From the NCBI GenBank assembly GCA_026387965.1, contig JAPLKR010000116.1:1-47504 (forward strand): 47,504 bases of DNA, given 5' to 3'. The position numbers and the translations under genes are program-made. Below, piece after piece: positions 44,250 to 47,504 of this stretch (within the stretch, counting starts at the first letter, position 1; every line of letters begins with the position of its first letter). This DNA comes from Fusobacteriota bacterium (GTDB taxonomy: Bacteria > Fusobacteriota > Fusobacteriia > JAPLKR01). The notes under the pieces were generated by a model. It was not told the DNA's origin, made no database searches, and saw only the letters and a list, made by a program, of their open reading frames with translations.

Positions 44250-44898
44250 GGTAGAAACTTAGCTATCGCGAGTATATGACTGGGGTAAATTTGGAACGCA
44301 GATGATACGAAAAGGATGAATGCCCATTGGTTTTACAAATGTCCTGTCATTTCGACTGAAATGAAGAAATCAACTCTTTTAAGGGAGAGTATCAGTATTT
44401 ATAGCTGTTTTCTTAAATATGAGAAATGAATGCTTCGCTTGTCATTTTGGTCATAGTACCGGAATCTATTTTTAACGTTTGTAGATACCGGAATTAGCAG
44501 CCGGTATGACAAATTCAAGAATTCTACACGTTTTAGCAATCCTCTATAAATAAGTAAAGAGGTGCAAACGCAGTTAAAAATGGGTTGTTATAAATCTTCC
44601 CCAAGAATATAAAAATCACAGAGTATTTCTAAATAATCGGATGTTTCAGACCCATCTTATTAATAGTATGTAATAAAATGAAAATAAGTAAGGGAAATAG
44701 CACCACATCTCTATTCGAAAAAATCTGATAAAATAATATGAATCACGCTTAGTATTTCGAATGACACAAAAATCACAAAGTTAATAAAATCAAAGCTAAA
44801 GTGAACATAATGTGATCGCAAAAACACAATTATGAACTTTATGTAAAGTTAATGAGAAATTTGTGAGAAAAAAATAATATAAAAAATTAAAAAATAGA
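44250..44898. other. Long gap with palindromes before the pilin genes
   Basis: No gene is visible in about 650 bases. 44345-44372 repeats the CATTTC..GAAATG palindrome of 20736 in inverted form. 44400-44548 may be another TA-flanked MITE-like element (TAGCTG.. to CCTCTA) with the hairpin ATACCGG..CCGGTAT near 44494. The last 150 bases are extremely AT-rich, as is common before strong promoters. Confidence 0.5.
44400..44548. mobile_element. Possible MITE-like element (divergent)
   Basis: TA-TAGCTGTTTTC at the left and AGCAATCCTCTA-TA at the right resemble the ends of the element at 22731-22901. The interior differs apart from hairpins. The call rests on short ends only. Confidence 0.35.
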
Positions 44899-44927
44899 TT
44901 GACATTTTTAATTTTTTTCTTTACACT
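44899..44927 (+). promoter_or_regulatory. Promoter of pilin gene 1
   Basis: A perfect TTGACA at 44899-44904 and TACACT at 44922-44927, with a 17-bp T-rich spacer. The start codon is 36 bases downstream. Confidence 0.75.
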
Positions 44928-44962
44928 GAATATATAAACAAGGAAATGAAGGAGGAAAAAAA

Positions 44963-45463
44963 ATGGAAAAAAGAAGAAATGGATTTACGTTGATAGAACT
45001 GTTGGTGGTTATCGCTATTATTGCAATATTAGCGGCGGTTATTTTTCCAATTATGGGGAAACAAATTAAAAAAGCAAAAGATGCAAAAACTGTTGCAGCG
45101 ATGGGTGCTATTCGAAGTAATATGACCACAGCAACAGCAGATTTAGATGGAAATGCTCCTGCAGTTTCTGGAGATGCAACAACAGGTCCTGTATATGCGT
45201 TTGTTTATGGCGGAACTGTATATGGAGGTAATACTTCATCTACTGTTAGCGGAGTGGATTCGAAAACTCAAAATTTATTTAAAGCCGGCGGGGTATCAAC
45301 AGGTGTGTCATTGATTTTAAGTGCATATCAAGGTTCTATTGTTGCAGGAACACCGAGTACTGTAACATTTACATATTCACTTGGGACCACTGAAGGAGAT
45401 TCAGCTATTGATTTTGATGCTTCTCAAACAAACTCTGCTGGAAAAGCATGGAGTGATCTATAA
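44963..45463 (+). CDS. Type IV pilin-like protein 1
   Basis: A 166-residue prepilin with the leader MEKRRNG cut before FTLIELLVVIAIIAILAAVIFP, which has Glu at position 5 and the N-terminal helix of type IV pilins and pseudopilins. After KQIKKAKDAKTVAAMGAIRSN the rest is Gly-, Ala- and Thr-rich with no cysteine pair, ending in a strand-forming DFDASQTNSAGKAWSDL. GGAGG precedes the start. No assembly genes (ATPase, platform, prepilin peptidase) are in the window, so the machine must be encoded elsewhere. Confidence 0.88.
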   Translation: MEKRRNGFTLIELLVVIAIIAILAAVIFPIMGKQIKKAKDAKTVAAMGAIRSNMTTATADLDGNAPAVSGDATTGPVYAFVYGGTVYGGNTSSTVSGVDSKTQNLFKAGGVSTGVSLILSAYQGSIVAGTPSTVTFTYSLGTTEGDSAIDFDASQTNSAGKAWSDL

Positions 45464-45473
45464 TCTAGTTTTT

Positions 45474-45499
45474 AAAAGCACGGGAAACCGTGCTTTTTT
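45474..45499 (+). terminator. Terminator of pilin gene 1
   Basis: A perfect 10-bp stem AAAAGCACGG / CCGTGCTTTT closed by a GAAA tetraloop and followed by T. It starts 11 bases after the stop codon. Confidence 0.92.
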
Positions 45500-45639
45500 C
45501 TTGCTCTCCAAATAAATTAGGGGGAGTCGGAGAGGGTATATCTTTTTATGTAAAGCAGCGGAAATCAGTTTTAAAAATATTCAGAAGAATTTGACCTGTG
45601 AGTTGAACGCCAATCATACGAAAATCATGTAAATTTTTA

Positions 45640-45668
45640 TTGACAAAAAGCCTTCAAAAAGATACAAT
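45640..45668 (+). promoter_or_regulatory. Promoter of pilin gene 2
   Basis: TTGACA at 45640-45645 and TACAAT at 45663-45668, with a 17-bp spacer; 11 of 12 consensus bases. The upstream extension of the open frame to 45640 therefore lies in the promoter. Confidence 0.85.
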
Positions 45669-45696
45669 TAAAGAAAATATATGTGAAGAGGGATCT

Positions 45697-46161
45697 ATGA
45701 AGAGAAAAGGGTTTACGGTAATTGAGCTTATTGTAATTATATTGATTATTGTTGTTATCGCAGCGATAGTTTATCCGATATTGAAACACCAAGTAAGAAA
45801 AGCAAAGGATGCAAAAGCGGTAATCGCTATTGGAGCCATTCGTACCAATATTATTCAAGCTACAGCTGATTTACAAGGGTATGCGCCAAGTGTCTCAGGA
45901 GGATCAACTGGCACACTGTATTCACTCGTAAATGGGGGCAATGTGTATGCAAGTGGAAGCTCAGCGATTGTTAAAGCTATTGACCCAAATTCGGCAGAAC
46001 TTTTCAGTAATTTTTCCAGCACAGGGACACAAGCAGAGGTTGTGGCAGGTACCCCTACACAAGTTAAAGTAACATATACTATTATTACGCCAAATAGCGC
46101 CACGATCACATTTGATGCCAATCAAAAAAATAGCAGTAAAAACTATTGGAATGCACTATAA
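45697..46161 (+). CDS. Type IV pilin-like protein 2
   Basis: A 154-residue prepilin with the leader MKRKG before FTVIELIVIILIIVVIAAIVYP, Glu5 kept. The helix continues KHQVRKAKDAKAVIAIGAIRTNIIQATADLQG, which lines up with pilin 1 (KQIKKAKDAKTVAAMGAIRSN). The end SATITFDANQKNSSKNYWNAL matches the same C-terminal pattern. GAGGG before ATG 45697 sets the start. A paralogue of pilin 1 with a more valine/isoleucine-rich helix. Confidence 0.87.
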   Translation: MKRKGFTVIELIVIILIIVVIAAIVYPILKHQVRKAKDAKAVIAIGAIRTNIIQATADLQGYAPSVSGGSTGTLYSLVNGGNVYASGSSAIVKAIDPNSAELFSNFSSTGTQAEVVAGTPTQVKVTYTIITPNSATITFDANQKNSSKNYWNAL

Positions 46162-46171
46162 ATACAGTAGC

Positions 46172-46203
46172 AAGGAGCCTTTGAAAAAAGAGCTCCTTTT
46201 TTT
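46172..46203 (+). terminator. Terminator of pilin gene 2
   Basis: Stem AAGGAGC / GCTCCTT, with a further TTT/AAA part after a mismatch, followed by seven or more T, 11 bases after the stop codon. Confidence 0.87.
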
Positions 46204-46224
46204 AATCTACGAACTGTGATAATC

Positions 46225-46371
46225 TATAGCAAATCAAAAATAAACCTGGAGACATTGCAATATGTCACCCTGAGCGAAGTCGAGAGATCTATCCCTGTAA
46301 AATTCGAGATGTCTCCACGTTGGTCGACATGACATCATTGTCAAGGTTTGTTTTGAAACTACACTAGCATA
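46225..46371 (+). mobile_element. MITE-like element, copy 4
   Basis: TA-TAGCAAATC at the left and CACTAGCA-TA at the right. The interior shares CCTGAGCGAAGTCGAGAGATC, GTAAAATTCGA and GTTTGTTTTGAAAC with copy 1, and TTGGTCGACATGACAT with copies 2 and 3. It lies between pilin genes 2 and 3. The rest of the gap up to 46518 has no visible gene. Confidence 0.8.
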
Positions 46372-46518
46372 CCAAAGTGACGTGAAAACAAATTCTGAAT
46401 TGCACTATTTAACAACACTTTTCAGATATAGCCTAAATTCTTAAAAATTTGATAGTCATATAGTAGAGGTTATAAAATCAATGAGATATGGTAGGGTGAT
46501 TTATAAATAAAATAAAAC

Positions 46519-46547
46519 TTTACTTTATGAATGCTATCCTATAAAAT
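46519..46547 (+). promoter_or_regulatory. Promoter of pilin gene 3
   Basis: TTTACT at 46519-46524 and TAAAAT at 46542-46547, 17-bp spacer, 30 bases before the start codon. Weaker than the two other pilin promoters. Confidence 0.55.
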
Positions 46548-46576
46548 AGTAGCAAGAGAGAAATTGAGGGGGAATT

Positions 46577-47071
46577 ATGAAAAAAGCAAAAGGATTTACA
46601 CTCGTAGAACTTTTGGTTGTAATCGCCATAATCGGGATACTTGCCATAGTAGTATTTCCACTAATGGCATCAAAAATTAAAACAGCAAAAGATGGAAAAG
46701 CCTATGCAGCCATGAGTGCAATGCGTTCTGTACTGAGTGCAGGAATTGGCGAGCTTAATGGGAATCCACCCGCAGCAAGCTATTCTAATATGCAAGCAAT
46801 AGTAAATGGTGGAACGTTGGTTTCAAATTCTTCAGACCTTCTACAAGCGAGTGTTTCGGGCGTTGATGATAAGACACGTCAACTGATTAGTATTTCAAGC
46901 GGTACGTCAACAGGGTACATTGAGTGTGGAATATTTAAATCTACTACAGGAACATTTATACGTGCGCCATTTACGTATCAAGTGAATAATAGTGGCTCTA
47001 ACTATGAAGACGGGCAGCTTGAATTTTCAAGTGGTACAAATAGTTTTAATCAAAATTGGGATAATTATTAA
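46577..47071 (+). CDS. Type IV pilin-like protein 3
   Basis: A 164-residue prepilin with the leader MKKAKG before FTLVELLVVIAIIGILAIVVFP, Glu5 kept. KIKTAKDGKAYAAMSAMRSVLSAGIGELNGNPP corresponds to the same block in pilins 1 and 2. There is one cysteine (IECGIF). The C terminus LEFSSGTNSFNQNWDNY follows the family pattern. GAGGGGG precedes the start. It is the most divergent of the three in its variable middle part. Confidence 0.87.
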   Translation: MKKAKGFTLVELLVVIAIIGILAIVVFPLMASKIKTAKDGKAYAAMSAMRSVLSAGIGELNGNPPAASYSNMQAIVNGGTLVSNSSDLLQASVSGVDDKTRQLISISSGTSTGYIECGIFKSTTGTFIRAPFTYQVNNSGSNYEDGQLEFSSGTNSFNQNWDNY

Positions 47072-47081
47072 GAATTAGAAG

Positions 47082-47104
47082 AGTGCGTGTGCACTTTTTT
47101 TTTA
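47082..47104 (+). terminator. Terminator of pilin gene 3
   Basis: Stem AGTGC / GCACT with a GTGT loop and a run of ten T, 11 bases after the stop codon. Confidence 0.87.
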
Positions 47105-47373
47105 TTTAAATTTGAGTAAAATAGATGTGAATATTCTAAGATAGTAATGTTGAAACTTATGTTGAAAAAGGGATAATTAAAATACTTTTCCACAATTATC
47201 AAGAAATTATATAGAAAAATATTGTGACCTCTGACGATTATTGCGAGTTAGATTTAGTTAATATAATTTTATTTTGTGGAAAACAGTGTTGAAAAGTGGA
47301 GAACTTAAAAACGGACCATTTTAATTGGAGAGAAAAGCCATAAAAAGTAATGAATTTTTTTCCAAAAAAGATG
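47105..47373. other. Upstream region of the next rrn operon
   Basis: AT-rich spacer without a gene. Two TTTTCCACA sequences in opposite orientation (47186-47194 and 47275-47283) are one mismatch from a DnaA box; alone they do not define an origin. Confidence 0.4.
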
Positions 47374-47402
47374 TTGACGGTTAAAAAAAAGTATGGTATG
47401 AT
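47374..47402 (+). promoter_or_regulatory. rRNA-type promoter
   Basis: TTGACG at 47374-47379 and TATGAT at 47397-47402, 17-bp spacer. The transcript would start with a hairpin leader (CTTGTCC / GGACAAG, 47407-47430) and continue to the window end without an open frame, as expected for an rrn leader before 16S. Confidence 0.7.
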
Positions 47403-47504
47403 AACTCTTGTCCCTTGTAAAAAGGACAAGCACATTGGGAAAAGAATAGAGAAACAACCAAATCGTTTTAAAACGTGTAATGCGTTTTAAAATAGCAGAC
47501 GAAT

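Noticed and set aside
47180-47285. Replication origin
   Set aside because: Only two near-consensus DnaA boxes, no dnaA or dnaN, and the site is just upstream of an rrn promoter.

Overview
This window looks like the stretch between two ribosomal RNA operons of a low-GC bacterium with an outer membrane. It opens with a 5S rRNA and three tRNAs (Leu, initiator Met, elongator Met) and ends in a strong rRNA-type promoter and leader. Every gene I could support is on the + strand. Purine-rich Shine-Dalgarno sites and the 5S-tRNA arrangement recall Bacillota or Fusobacteriota. WaaE-, WaaY- and heptosyltransferase-like genes, a WaaL-like ligase and an MsbA-like exporter show that LPS is made. A Fusobacteriota-like or other low-GC diderm is the best inference; the sequence alone does not settle the genus.

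Layout. 1-504: rRNA/tRNA tail and terminator. 594-2248: a decayed 5'-nucleotidase gene with a small TA-flanked element at its 5' end. 2264-3496: truA and a frameshifted GNAT gene. 3575-12420: an LPS-core style operon (GT2, heptose kinase-like, GT9, GT4, two membrane-anchored polysaccharide deacetylases, O-antigen ligase, GT9). 12645-17205: three divergent GT9 genes and a GT4. 17225-20629: a DUF2142 / GT2 / DUF2304 / GT2 module. 20798-31260: an ABC-dependent O-polysaccharide locus (wzm, wzt, methyltransferase, three RgpF-like proteins, a WsaF-like rhamnosyltransferase and a GT4). wzm and wzt are separated by a HepT/MNT nucleotidyltransferase pair. 31730-32716: a RhuM-Fic gene with an in-frame stop. 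33375-35171: msbA-like exporter. 35666-38849: rmlC, rmlD, rmlB (no rmlA in the window). 39079-40941: another GT9 coupled to a second MntA/HepT pair. 41167-44249: an unknown helical protein coupled to a secreted GH13-like protein that has lost its catalytic residues. 44963-47071: three separate type IV pilin-like genes, each with its own promoter and terminator. 47374-47504: rRNA promoter and leader.

How it fits together. RmlB/C/D would supply dTDP-rhamnose. The RgpF, WsaF and GT4 enzymes would build a rhamnose-rich chain on the cytoplasmic face, Wzm/Wzt would export it, and the WaaL-like ligase would join it to a heptose-containing core built by the first cluster. The MsbA-like protein would flip the core-lipid A.

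The most unusual feature is non-coding. Between 21.7 and 41.1 kb a long interspersed repeat (called LR here) precedes nearly every transcription unit. Its core, near CAGATTTTAGTCAGGCTCGA, sits about 80 bp before the start codon in five cases. Both toxin-antitoxin-like cassettes in that region are flanked by LR copies. Two LR copies are interrupted by small TA-flanked inverted-repeat elements whose empty sites can be reconstructed from sister copies. This looks like a repeat-punctuated, cassette-swapping surface-polysaccharide island.
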